Shown here in pieces: positions 19,334 to 30,800 of a stretch of DNA of 64,000 nt. Positions within the stretch are counted from its first letter, which is position 1, and each line of letters opens with the position of its first letter. Location: positions 124,001 through 188,000 of the forward strand of contig JADKJI010000005.1 of the NCBI GenBank assembly GCA_016721085.1, in the 5' to 3' direction. The notes beneath the pieces are model-generated. The model was not told where the DNA came from and did no database searches. It saw nothing but the letters and a program-made list of their open reading frames with translations. The DNA comes from Chitinophagaceae bacterium. Lineage in GTDB: Bacteria > Bacteroidota > Bacteroidia > Chitinophagales > Chitinophagaceae. Made by a program: the position numbers and the translations under genes.

Positions 19334-20344
19334 ATGGACTCCCTAACACATATCGCCCTCGGTGCCTGCATGGGTGAGGCATTTGCAGGAAAGACGGTTG
19401 GCAAAAAGGCTATGCTATGGGGAGCATTAGCACAAAGCTTACCAGATATAGATTTTGTTGCTGGCACCTGGTTGCATACATCTGACGAATTACTGGCGCA
19501 TAGAGGTTTCACCCATTCCTTTCTTTTCTGTTTTCTGGCAGCACCTATAATGGCTTTTTTTGCAGAAAGATGGCATAGGCCTCATAACATATCCTTCCGG
19601 AAATGGTGGTTATTCTTTGGTGCAGCCATTTTTATACATGTTTTTATAGATGCTTTTAATAACTATGGGGTAGGTTGGTTCGAGCCTTTTTCTCACCAAA
19701 GAATATCTTTCAATTCTGTTTATGTGGCAGATCCGTTTCTTTCTGTATGGCCTGCAATAGCATTAGCAGCATTATTAGTGTTAAAGCGAACTAATCAAAG
19801 ACGCAGGTTTTGGTGGGCTTTCGGATTAGCTCTTCCGGCCTTATATCTACTTTACAGTTTAAACAACAAGAGAATAATTGATACTGAATTAAAGAACTCT
19901 TTACAGAAACAAAATATCAGTTACACCAAATATTTCAGTACACCTGCACCCCTTCAGAACTGGCTTTGGTTTGTAGTAGCAGGAACAGATAGTGGATACA
20001 ATGTTGGATACCGTTCACTTTACGATAAAACTGAAAATATCCATTTCACTTATTTTCTACGAAAAGATAGTTTGTTAACAACAGTGAAGAATACTAAAGA
20101 AGTAAAACAATTGGTTCGCTTTTCACAAGATTTTTATACAGTTGAAAAATGGAATGATACAGTAGTATTCAATGATCTTCGGTTTGGACAGATTATCGGA
20201 TGGCAAAAACCAGAAAATCATTTTGTTTTTCATTATTTCCTCGATTATCCTGAGGCAAATGGAATAGTTGTACAAAGAGGTAGGTTTGCTGAATGGGACA
20301 AGGAAGTTTTTCGGAATTTCCTCAGAAGAATTAGAGGGGAATAG
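19334..20344 (+). CDS. YdjM-type membrane-bound metal-dependent hydrolase
   Basis: A 336-residue protein whose first 160 residues match the YdjM/DUF457 family: MDSLTHIALGACMGEAF, ALAQSLPDIDF, HRGFTHSFLF and FIHVFIDAFNNYG, where conserved His and Asp residues form the supposed metal site. About four hydrophobic segments (near 60-80, 95-115, 135-155, 165-180) predict membrane insertion, followed by a soluble C-terminal half. The substrate is unknown for the family. It converges on the phospholipase D gene with 4 bp between stop codons. Confidence 0.82.
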   Translation: MDSLTHIALGACMGEAFAGKTVGKKAMLWGALAQSLPDIDFVAGTWLHTSDELLAHRGFTHSFLFCFLAAPIMAFFAERWHRPHNISFRKWWLFFGAAIFIHVFIDAFNNYGVGWFEPFSHQRISFNSVYVADPFLSVWPAIALAALLVLKRTNQRRRFWWAFGLALPALYLLYSLNNKRIIDTELKNSLQKQNISYTKYFSTPAPLQNWLWFVVAGTDSGYNVGYRSLYDKTENIHFTYFLRKDSLLTTVKNTKEVKQLVRFSQDFYTVEKWNDTVVFNDLRFGQIIGWQKPENHFVFHYFLDYPEANGIVVQRGRFAEWDKEVFRNFLRRIRGE

Positions 20345-20348
20345 GATA

Positions 20349-21548
20349 TCACTTTTTATTATTGTCCGGAATTTTTTCCTGCCTGAAATAAAAAGTAAAA
20401 AGTTTAAAGAGAACCCTGATAATATAATAAGATACCCATCTCCGGAACTGTACAAAAATATTTTTTGATCGCTGATGTGTTTCAAGGGTGATTTCTTCGC
20501 ATTGGGTTTCTATAATCGTTTCCAGTTCATTTTCAACAATATTGGCAAAGACTTTATCTTTTACGTCCAGGTTCAACTCAATACTTGCGTAGGCACTTAG
20601 GCTATTTACATTATACGAGCCTACTGTCATCCATTCACCATCACTTACAGCAATTTTTGCATGCAATACATTCTCTTCATATTCATAGATGGTTACTTTA
20701 TTTCTTAGCAACCAGTCGTACATAAAACGTTCAGCATGTTTTGCAATCATAACATCAGACAATCCCGCCAATATCACTCTTACTTTAACTCTTCGTGCAA
20801 TGGCATCTTTTATATTCCTTTTAAGGATTCTTCCCGGTAAAAAATAGCTGCAGCAAATAGTAATCTGCGATTGGGCTGTCTTAAATATCTCAATATAGGT
20901 ACGGGATATCTGATTTTTGCGTCGAACCCAATCATTTCTTCGCATACGAACAAGTACTGAGGTAGCAGAAGAAGATTCGGGTACTTGAATCGGTTCACAA
21001 GTTGGAAGATTACTATTGATAGCAAAACCATTCCATGTTTTCCAGGCTAAGACACAAAGTTCCTTCACCACCTCGCCTTCTACTTTTAGGGCAAAATCCA
21101 ACCATGCAGGTATTCCACCAATATCATTATATCTGTCTGCAATATTGATGCCTCCTACTAAAGCATATCTGGCATCCACCACAAGCATCTTATGATGCAG
21201 TCTTCTTCCAAAATAAAAATGATGGCTTTTGAATAAGGGTTCAAAAAAACGAAAAAGAATACCCGCCTCTTTCCAATCTTGAATCATTTTACCTGGAAGG
21301 GATTGGGAGGCATATCCGTCAAGAACAATATACACTTTAACTCCTCTTTTTGCGGCTTCCAATAGTGCCGAACCTACCAATTTTCCTGTTTCATCTGAGG
21401 AAAAGATATATACCTGGAGTTGTATTGTATCCTTTGCACTGGTTATCAATTTTAGCAGACAATCGAAAAAAGGGCTACCTCCTTTCAGTAGTTCAACATT
21501 TTTACTTTTGTTGAAACCTTGTGCCTCATTTATTAACTCCTTTGCCAT
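20349..21548 (-). CDS. phospholipase D family protein (cardiolipin synthase-like)
   Basis: A 399-residue PLD-superfamily protein with both HKD motifs: HHKMLVVD followed by GGIN, and HAKIAVSD followed by GSYN. These form one catalytic site for phosphatidyl transfer, so cardiolipin synthesis from two phosphatidylglycerols is the likely reaction. No N-terminal membrane helices of the classical ClsA type are seen; a hydrophobic C-terminal stretch (SYYIIRVLFKLFTFYF) may anchor it. I start at the ATG giving MAKELINEAQGF; the 12 residues before it do not look conserved. Confidence 0.85.
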   Translation of the reverse strand: MAKELINEAQGFNKSKNVELLKGGSPFFDCLLKLITSAKDTIQLQVYIFSSDETGKLVGSALLEAAKRGVKVYIVLDGYASQSLPGKMIQDWKEAGILFRFFEPLFKSHHFYFGRRLHHKMLVVDARYALVGGINIADRYNDIGGIPAWLDFALKVEGEVVKELCVLAWKTWNGFAINSNLPTCEPIQVPESSSATSVLVRMRRNDWVRRKNQISRTYIEIFKTAQSQITICCSYFLPGRILKRNIKDAIARRVKVRVILAGLSDVMIAKHAERFMYDWLLRNKVTIYEYEENVLHAKIAVSDGEWMTVGSYNVNSLSAYASIELNLDVKDKVFANIVENELETIIETQCEEITLETHQRSKNIFVQFRRWVSYYIIRVLFKLFTFYFRQEKIPDNNKK

Positions 21549-21827
21549 AACACATATACTACATCTAAAGGTACGATATAGCAACCTAGGAAATTAATTT
21601 CCCTAATAAGAGCCTCTTTCCAATATGCCTTCTCCGATAATGGGCAAACAATTCTGATTCTACACTTCAACAATATGAAATGTCGATAACGTCTACATAT
21701 AAGCTCTTAAAAACAAGAATTTTGGGAAGAAAATAAAATAAAACAATAATATATTTGATAATAGAAAGCAGCTGATTGACTATCTAATAAAAAAATAGAT
21801 TTTGTTTAAACTACACCAAATAATTTA

Positions 21828-22502
21828 TTGAAATATTTAAACTTTATCAATGAAACAAAACTCCTCTTTGCCTTACTGGCAGTAACGATCAGCACTACAG
21901 CAATTGCCCAGAACATTCGGTTGAACGCTTACTCTTCCTATGTATTTGATGACAGGGTTGATTCGTATTTTGATAATACTAATTACTACGAGGGTAAAAT
22001 AAAAGGTGGCTTGTTATTCGGTGCAGGTATTGAGTTTATGATACATCCAAGCCAGGGTTTCGAAATAATATATCTGCGACAAAACACAACAGCGCCAATG
22101 AAATACTATTCAAATGGTATAAAGAATACTGTTTTTGATCTGGGTATAAACTATATAATGCTGGCAAGCAACCGTTATTTTCGTCAAGCTGGCTCAAAAG
22201 TTGAAGGCTACGGTGGAGCAATGATCGGCGCCGATATAATGAATTTAAAAAACCCAACGAACAACAACACAACTTCAAAAACAAAATTGGCCTGGGGCAT
22301 ACGTGGAGGAATGAATTTTTGGGTATCAGATAATATTGGCATTAAACTTCAGGCGCAATTATTGTCTGCTGTTCAATCAGTAGGTGGTGGTTTCTATTTC
22401 GGAACTGGTGGTGCAGGTGCTGGTCTATCTTCTTACTCTTCTATGTATCAATTTGGTATTGGTGGGGGATTGACGTTTAAGTTGGGTGGGGCGAAGAAGT
22501 GA
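21828..22502 (+). CDS. outer membrane beta-barrel protein (hypothetical)
   Basis: A 224-residue protein with a cleavable signal peptide ending ISTTAIAQ, followed by alternating strands with GAGIEFMI, FEIIYLRQ, YGGAMIGAD, LAWGIRGGMNF and a final FGIGGGLTFKLG strand, the pattern of a small 8-stranded porin-like barrel. The start codon is a TTG with no earlier ATG in frame before a stop. It is a single-gene unit; the function is unknown. Confidence 0.75.
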   Translation: MKYLNFINETKLLFALLAVTISTTAIAQNIRLNAYSSYVFDDRVDSYFDNTNYYEGKIKGGLLFGAGIEFMIHPSQGFEIIYLRQNTTAPMKYYSNGIKNTVFDLGINYIMLASNRYFRQAGSKVEGYGGAMIGADIMNLKNPTNNNTTSKTKLAWGIRGGMNFWVSDNIGIKLQAQLLSAVQSVGGGFYFGTGGAGAGLSSYSSMYQFGIGGGLTFKLGGAKK

Positions 22503-22983
22503 TAAAAAGTCAAAAATCAAAAGTTAAAAGTCAAAATTGGGATACATTGTTTTGAGGCTTTTAATATTTAAAGTTTATTGGAAAGCTTTAATTAATAATA
22601 TTTTTTTACCGCAGAGACGCGGAGGCGCAGAGGAATTCACCCCGCGTCTCTGCGACTCTGCGGTAAAATGTATTTGTATTCAATCCCATCTAATCACTTA
22701 AAACAAAACAATCTCAGTTAAACAGCCGAACACATAGGCACATAGGAACATAGAATACAATAGGAGTCTTTGAATTAGACTATGTGCCTATGTTCCTATG
22801 TGTTAAAAAAATACATACCACATAGAGACATAGAACATAGGAGGACATAGAAGTTATACATTTTAAGTTATAGGTAGTAAATTTTGAAGCTGAAGTAATA
22901 AAAGTTCACCAACTGGCCAGAACCCACAACGCGTAACTCGTAACACGCAACCCATAACAAAACCGTTCTCCCTGCAACTACAC
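22503..22983. repeat. repeat-rich intergenic region (family B palindrome and CATAGG repeats)
   Basis: No gene seen. A family B imperfect palindrome, ACCGCAGAGACGCGG... pairing with ...CTGCGGT, fills 22608-22665. CACATAGGCACATAGGAACATAG units follow from about 22732, with an inverted copy near 22782-22803 (CTATGTGCCTATGTTCC), making another hairpin, then further CATAG units to about 22850. Confidence 0.75.
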
Positions 22984-23811
22984 TCACTGATACACCCTCA
23001 CCCAATCCAAAACCATCTGCACCGGCAAATGATCCGGATTGATCTTACCCACCCAACTACCTCCTAGCTGCTGATCAATAAGAATGAAAAAGGGTTGATC
23101 GTATGGCCACTGGCTACTATCAACAGAAGTCACACGGGGATAAGTGAAGGTTTTTACACCATTCAATGTAAACACCAATTTATCGGGATACCATTCCAAT
23201 CCAAAGACATTGAATTCATTGACCTTCATTTTTGCAGTACCATAATGAGGTGGATTATTATCCTGCTTCAATTCTAAAGTGTAATAAGAATGTGTTGTTT
23301 GATAAATAATGGAATCGAAATTGAGGTGTTCCATAATATCTATTTCGCCATTTCTTGGGTACTTACCGTATTTATCCTTTTCCGCCAACATCCACATGGC
23401 AGGCCAGGCACCTTGTGCTGGTTCTAATTTCGCCCTTATTTCAATCTTACCATACTGATAGGCGAATTTCCCTTTGCTCCATATGCCACCTGTTAAGAAA
23501 GGTCGTTTATCAATGCTTGTATCTGGGTTCTTTATGCCCCGCAGATACAGCTTACCATCTGATAGTTTATAACAATCATCTATCCGGCTCATATGCCTGT
23601 TCCAGTCGCTTTCACCTTTTCCAATTCGAGTCCACTTACTTGTGTCAATTACAGTTCCGTTAAACTCATCTTTCCAAACTAATTTCCACTTGGAATCGGT
23701 ACGCCCTTCTTTTTGTAAGTAGATATAGTTGTCGCTTATTTGGGTGGTTATGATTTTGCAGGAAGAAAAGATAGTGGCTGCAAAAACAAATATGAATAGG
23801 CATCTAAACAT
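22984..23811 (-). CDS. glycoside hydrolase family 16 lipoprotein
   Basis: A GH16 endo-beta-glucanase/galactanase-type enzyme. The catalytic motif GEIDIMEH (ExDxxE) is near residue 160, with WPAMWML before it and WYPDKLVFTLNG and GSWVGKINP later, as in laminarinase-like members. The signal sequence has a lipobox ending FSSC, so it is predicted to be surface or periplasmic and lipid-anchored. I start at the second Met (MFRCLFIFVF). It is unaccompanied by SusC/SusD genes. Exact substrate (laminarin-type beta-glucan is most probable) cannot be read from sequence. Confidence 0.85.
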   Translation of the reverse strand: MFRCLFIFVFAATIFSSCKIITTQISDNYIYLQKEGRTDSKWKLVWKDEFNGTVIDTSKWTRIGKGESDWNRHMSRIDDCYKLSDGKLYLRGIKNPDTSIDKRPFLTGGIWSKGKFAYQYGKIEIRAKLEPAQGAWPAMWMLAEKDKYGKYPRNGEIDIMEHLNFDSIIYQTTHSYYTLELKQDNNPPHYGTAKMKVNEFNVFGLEWYPDKLVFTLNGVKTFTYPRVTSVDSSQWPYDQPFFILIDQQLGGSWVGKINPDHLPVQMVLDWVRVYQ

Positions 23812-23832
23812 GATTACTAACTTAAAACACAA

Positions 23833-24825
23833 AATTAGGTCTTTAATGCATTATAGTTTATTGTATTTAATATCAGTTAATCACATAAATCAAAATAATC
23901 GAAGATAAACAGCCAAACACATAGGTACATAGGAACATAGAAACAAGGATGACATAGAAGTTGTAAGTGTTGCGTAATATATTAAGACTCCACATTTTTC
24001 ACCGCAGCTTGTCCCGATTATTTCGGGAGAGACGCGGAGGCGCATAGAAATTCCCACTGCGTCTCTGCGGTGAAATGTATTTGTATTCAATCTCAGTTAA
24101 ACAGCCGAACACATAGGCACATAGGAACATAGAATACAAGAGAAAGTATTATTCAACTATATACAAATGATCCTATATGGCAAAGAAATACATTACCACA
24201 TAGAAACATAGAACATAGGATGACATAGAAGTTGTAAGTGTTGCGTAATATACTAAGACTCCGACATATTTTTCCACTGCAGCTTGTCCCGATTATTTCG
24301 GGAGAGACGCGGAGGCGTATTGAAATTCCCACTGCGTCTCTGCGGTGAAATGCATTTGTATTCAATCTCAGTTAAACAGCCGAACACATAGGCACATAGG
24401 AACATAGAATACAAGAGAAAGTATTATTCAACTATCTACAAATGATCCTATTATGGCAAAGAAATACATTACCCATAGAAACATAGAACATAGGATGACA
24501 TAGAAGTTTGCCTATTGGCACAATCACAACAAAAATCACCTTCCGATTTACCGATTTCGGCAACTTTATTTCTTTGAAATACTGAACCATAGGCACATAG
24601 ACGAATTTTAGTTCTAGTATTAAGTTTAGACTCTGAGATTTTTTACCGCCGGCGGAGGGCGGAGGAATACCTTGCGTCTCTGCGTCTGCGGTTAAATGTA
24701 TTGTATTCAATCCCAGCTAATCACATAAATCAAAACAATCTCAGTTAAAGAGCCAGCACCCGCAACCCGTAACTTCCAACACACAACTAAAATTTCTTTC
24801 CCATAAATTCTTCAATCGCTTAACA
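23833..24825. repeat. tandem array of about 275-bp units built from families B and C
   Basis: About 1 kb without a gene. A unit starting CACATAGG recurs at 23918, 24110 and 24385: the last interval is 275 bp, the first 192 bp, so one copy is shortened. Each full unit has CATAGG repeats, a spacer and a family B palindrome (24001-24072, 24274-24347, and a degenerate copy at 24645-24692). In the first two the palindrome holds a nested hairpin, TCCCGATTATTTCGGGA. Short minus-strand frames that begin alike in each copy are repeat translations. Confidence 0.85.
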
Positions 24826-24851
24826 AAAAACCCCGACACAATGGCCGGGGC
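24825..24851 (-). terminator. rho-independent terminator of the RHS gene
   Basis: On the minus strand GCCCCG...CGGGG (5-bp G/C stem, 10-nt loop) is followed by TTTTTTG, 27 nt past the RHS stop. Confidence 0.65.
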
Positions 24852-24877
24852 TTTGGTTTTTCCTTTTAATAAATAGA

Positions 24878-27800
24878 CTATTGCTTAACTATTCTCAGTA
24901 TCTCTTTGTTTGCAAGTTTTATTAAATACACTCCATTCATCTGTGTAGCCAGATTGATGGTTTGTGCATTGGCAGTAATCTTGACCAACTGGATTAATCT
25001 TCCCACTTCATCATACACCTGTGCGTTGGTTCCAATCAATTTTGAATCACCAACTACAATAGTTACATAACCACTGGTTGGGTTTGGATAAACGATAGTT
25101 GGTACACCGGTGAGGTTATGGGTCAACCGCACAATTTTAGAAAAAGTACTGTTTCCATCTATATCGATTTGTTTCAACCGGTAATAGAACACTTTCTTAT
25201 TGAAGCGGTCAACATTATAGTCGATGAACTGATAAGTAACTTTACGGTTACTGTTACCTACCGCTTTTACAGTGCCTGCCGATTCAAAGCCGAATCCATC
25301 AAAAGATCTTTCTATCAGGAATTCCTTCACGTTCTGTTCAGTAGCCGTTGCCCAATCAAGTATATTATCTTTTGATTTTGCTGTACCATTGAAATATAAC
25401 CAACTCAATGGTAGTCCAGCACCTAACTGAGTACTCTTAATAGCTCCAGGACGTAAAGTTTCAATATTACCCACCGTGTCTGTAGCTAGCACAAAGAAAT
25501 AATATTTCGAACCAGGTGTTCCATTGAAAACTGTATCTGTCCTCGTTATCCCTGACCGAATGATATTGAAATTGATACCATCGGTGGAAACATAAAGGGT
25601 ATAATGACGGAGACCACTTCCGTTAAAATCATCTGCACCGGTCCAGGTTAATGGAACAGCACCCGTATAGTTCGGTCCCAGATCATTCAATTGGCTGGTA
25701 GGCGCTACCGCGTCGATGATATTGTGTGTGATATTTGTAGGGATAGTATCATTCGTATCAAACACGATATCTGCTTTTGCCAGTATAGAATCAAGTGTAT
25801 GTGCATTAGTTACGGGCTTCACACTGAAGTTCACAAATCCATGTCCATATAAAGTCTTAGTACTATCCTGTTGCTGAAGGAACCCTTTCAACGGATTCGC
25901 AGGTGGCAGTAAAGTAATAGGATCAATTGACTGGAATTCCCAGAAGAATTGATTCTTTACTACATCATACCCTGCAGTGATATCTACATATAGACCTATA
26001 GAATCACGGCAATCCAATCGCTGGTAATATGCTGCAGTGGAAGAAGGAACTGTGAAGCTCTGGTTATTAAACCCGAAATTCTTCAATTCGAACTGTGCTG
26101 CATCCATCTTATTTTGTACTGGCACTATCACTTTTACAAACTTAGCCGGTGCAGTAGCTTCTTTTGCATTTTCAAATAAAACGGTATAGGGCAAACGATC
26201 TTTCACACTAACCCAGCGTTTTCCAGGTTCTCCATCTGGTCCTAAAATTTCATTAGGATCCAAACCACTGATCACTTCTGTATTACCATCTGGCCCTTTG
26301 CCACCATTAGGTTTTCGGGAACCTCCGTTATTGTTTTGTGGGCAGTCCTTATTTTGTTCAGGATCTTTATTTGGATGTCGAGCGCTCCAATGCTCTTGAT
26401 GCAAAGGGCCATGTGAACCAAGTCGCTCTACTTTTTCTCTTGCCTTGTTATATGATACTTCTCTACCATATTCAGACTGGGCGTTTTCCATATCAATGCT
26501 TGATTGTTTTGCACTTTTTGACCAGGAATCTCTTACAGCATCGGCCACAAAACCTTCGCCATGATCACCAGTTTCTGCAAATGATTCTCCAGTTCCCCAC
26601 TTCCAAAGCATATTGGCAAAAGATGCCATAGCCAGTCCGCCACTTAGAGCCAGATTTGCCCGACCAAATGTGGAAGCTGCAGAAAATGCCCCCCCCGCAC
26701 TTTCTACCCCACCCAGTAATGCGGTAGCACGCATGGCAGTTGGTGTTCTTGCCAATGCAGGTGTTAGAAACCGTATCAATTTTTCATTAAACATGGTAGA
26801 TTGAAAGCCTCTATAAAAATTATACCATGTATAAACACCCATACTTGCTGAGTAAGCACCTGAGGCTGTACTCATAGTCCCATCCCATTTCTGCCCATCT
26901 GTAAGACAAGGCCATTTTGTAAATGTTTCGTGAAATGATTTAATGGTAACAATGATATTTATTGGAGTTAATGCCATTGTGAACAAAGGATTGTTCAGGT
27001 ATTTTACAGGACCGCTTTCAGCCACTTTCTGACTCACCTGTAGACTTTTTAAAGCTGTAGGAGTTCCTCCATCAGCAAGGGCTGGCACAATACTAAACCC
27101 ATTACTCAAATAATTTCCTGTAATATCCAAGAAAGCATCTCCAAAAGACTGATCTTCCAAACCTAGAATATCGATACCATTGGCAGGATTGTCATGCACA
27201 TATTGATACATACCCATTCCATCTTTATACCCTAAAGGATCGCGTTGGCTAAATACACCTCTGTCGGGATTATACTCCCTGTAAAAAAACTTAATGGTAC
27301 CTGTAGCACTATCAAATACTTGTCCAGTAAATCCTATCCTGTTACCAATCTTACTTCCCACCAAAGGTGTACCTGCTTCATCAAAAACACTCTGTTTTCC
27401 CCAGGCATCATACTCATAACGCTCGGCTAATTGTCCGCTGCCGCTACTAATAGCTTCTACGCTATTCAATTCATTCTGGTGGTAATAATACAGGGTTCCA
27501 TTTTGTTCATTTAATACAGGCATCAAGAATCCCGCAAAAATGGTTTTCGTTTTTAACTCGCCACTTGCATTTCTTTCTTCAACCGGCTGCAATCCTGCAT
27601 AGGTATAAAAAGAACCGACACCGTTGGCAGAAGTTGAAACCCTTCTTCCAAAGGCATCATAACTATAGACAATTACATTAGCCGGATTTGCAGAATCCTT
27701 TATAAGTCTTTTATCCGCATCGTAGGTTTTGAAAAATTGGCCATCAAAACTCAGATTCCCATTAGCATCGTAGGTATATGTATCAACCTGTCCACCACTT

Positions 27801-30800
27801 TTACCGATAAGCTGATTGAGATTATTATTTGAATATGTAACTCCTATTCCATTAAAGTTAGCTGCTATACGATTACCTAATGCATCATAGCTATAAGTAT
27901 TGTTTACAGTAAATGGTCCACCGCTAACTCCTTTCTTATAGCTGGTTATTCTATTTCCGTCATCATAGCTAAACTGTTCTGATGCACCAGCAGGGCTCAA
28001 CCGCTGAACAGCAGTTTTATTCTGATTTTTGTCGTACTGGAACAGACTGCTTTGGATGACCCCGTTTCCTGTTGTGATACCTATCAGTCGGTTGGCCACA
28101 TCATATTGGAAACTGGTTGACAACCCATTTCCATAATTCTTACCAATCAGTTGGCCTGAATTATTATATAAGTATTCTACAATTAGTTGTCCGTTCCTGC
28201 TAACAGAACGCAACTGACTTCTTTCATTGAAAGCTTTTGTTACTATAGTGCTATCGGAATATATCGTTGATTGTGTTCTGCCTGAAACATTATATTGGTA
28301 GCGTATTGTTTTGCCATTGAAAGTCTCTGAAACCACCCTATTCATATTATCGTATGCAAGCTGTACCGTTCCGGAATTATTAGTGGCACTAATGACACGG
28401 CCGATATTATCATATGCATAAGTAAATACTTGCCCATCCGGAAAAGTCTTTGCTACCATCCTGTTAAGGGTATCATACGTGTATGCAACACTTCTGCCAT
28501 CAGTCATAATCTTCTGCACTACATTATTTTTGACATCATAACTAAACTGCAAGAACTGACCATTGGGATAAGTCACTTTGGTCACCCTTCTTAAATTATC
28601 GTATTGATAATTTGTAATATTATTGTTAGCGTCTTTCAGGGAAACAATTTCACCAATATTATTATAAGTGATTGCCGTAACCGACCCGTTATTATCAGTG
28701 ATAGTTACCAACCGGTTTCTGCTATCGTAAGTCATAGTACTGCTATTATTGTTTCTATCTTTGAGAGAAACGATGTTTCCATTAGCATCATAGCCTATAA
28801 CTGCAATATTGCCGAGAGGATCTGTCACCTGTTTTACCCGATTCAGGCTATCATATTCCAATTGCGTAGTAGCGCCAGTGGGATCAATATAACTTGTAAC
28901 ATTATTATTGGGGTCATAATTGAACTGGTAGAATCTTCCAGAGTTATCGCCAAAAGTTTTTATTCTATTCAAGGCATCATACACGTATTGATACTGCCCG
29001 TTGCCAGGTACGGTTATATTTGTCATATTCCCATTTTCATCATACGCCAGTGTATATTGATTGCTTTCAGCAGTTACTAATGTTTTCATCCTGTTCTTAC
29101 TATCATAAGAAAACAGAACCTTGTTACCCTCCGCATCAGTAAATGAGTTCAGGTTGCTCATAGCATCGTAAGCCGCTTTAGTTTTCTTTCCCATTGGATC
29201 GGTGTATTCTACCAATCGATTGGCAGCATCGAACTTGAACTGAAGATTTTCGTTTGCTTTGTTTTTCATAGAAACGATATTACTCATAGCATCATAGGTA
29301 TACAGTCTTTCCTGATTCAGTGGATCTGTTACTTTTTTCATCCTGCTCAGGATATCGTATTCCAAAGTATTTGAGTTTCCAAAAGCATCTGAAACAGACT
29401 GTAACTGTCCGCGTGAGTCATATAAAAGAGTTGCAAGTCCTCCTCCAGGAGCCCCTATAGTAGCTGGATTACCAAGAGCGTCATAACTATAAGCATAAAC
29501 ATTTCCTTTCGGATCCGTACTACTTGATATTTCTCCCTTACTATTATAAACTGCAGTCGTAACCAGGTTGCCAGGCTCAGTAATCTTGGTAAGGTTCCCC
29601 TTTGCATCATACTCCATCCTCGTCACCAAACCCTTAGCATCAGTAAAACTGGAAACCTTATTAAAATCGTTGGTATAGGTATACTTGATTGTCTGATTCA
29701 GTGCATCTGTGATGGTCAGTATATTCCCCAAAGTATCATAAGTGTAAGAAGTAACATTCCCATTAGCATCAGTTTCTTTAACCTTGTTACCTTGGTTATC
29801 GTATTCGAAAGCTTTGTCAAACCCGCAACAGTTGCTTGTGATACTGGTCAGCCAATTAGCTCCGTTAACTGTAGTGTACTTGTACTTAGTGACCTGGTTT
29901 TCGCCTTCGGGTACATAATCCGTTGCGATACTAACTTTCTGGGTAGTGTCGTAGCTGAAACTAATTCTTCTGTTACATCCAATGATTTCACTGATAGTGG
30001 CATCTCCATAGTAAATGATATCAACTACATTGTTGTTTTTGTCCGTAATGGATTTCATCGGCCCGTTGATAAGATAGGCATATTGGTATTTGCCTCCTGC
30101 AGGGTCTGTTACCTGCAAGAGATGATCGGTAGCATCATAACTATAGGTCCAGGTACGATTGGGGGCGCTTAGCGCATCAGTAACTGAAGTGAGCCTTCCC
30201 TTATTATCATATCCAAAGCTGATGGTCTGGCCGGCTTCGTTTGTTACTGAGGTTAGTAAACTATCCGTATACCCGAAACTGAGGAAATTGCCATTGGGTT
30301 CCTGAATTTTGGTGAGCCGTTTATGTGTGGCATTATCAAAAAAATACTGATCACCATCCTTCTCAGCCAATACAAACTTACCAGATTGGTATTCCTTTAA
30401 ATTAGTGAAGAACCCTTTGGGCGAAATATAATCTCCACTACCATTAAAAGTATACAGATCCTCCCTTCCATCGCCCCAGGTTAAGATTTTATTATTGGAT
30501 GTATCGCTGGCATAACGAACATCATATATGAAACTCCATCCCAGCCCATACCCGAAATTCACATCCGAGTTTACACTATTGTACTGGAAGCTGATGCTCA
30601 GATCGAATCGACGTCCGGAGATAAACAGATCATTACGTGAGAAGTAGAGATTCCCAGTGAGACTGTTCACCTGCAACCCCATCGGCCCCACTTTGTTCGG
30701 GCTATTGATATTTTGCGACCATAGCGGGTTGCTGGTTACCAGCAATCCAACTAATATCATACCCTTTAGCAGCTGTTGCATATAGCTAGTTTTATTATTG

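Noticed and set aside
23890..24710. Three short minus-strand frames with alike N-termini (MNTNTFHRRDAVGIS and similar)
   Set aside because: They are translations of the tandem repeat units; similarity follows the DNA repeats and there is no coding signal outside them.
24878..27000. RHS C-terminal region as a polymorphic toxin with immunity gene
   Set aside because: The region ends in FN3 and a T9SS CTD and no immunity-like gene follows; downstream DNA is repeats.
28604..30172. Long plus-strand frames of 126-158 residues inside the RHS gene
   Set aside because: They mirror the YD-repeat codons of the opposite strand; the minus frame is clearly the coding one.
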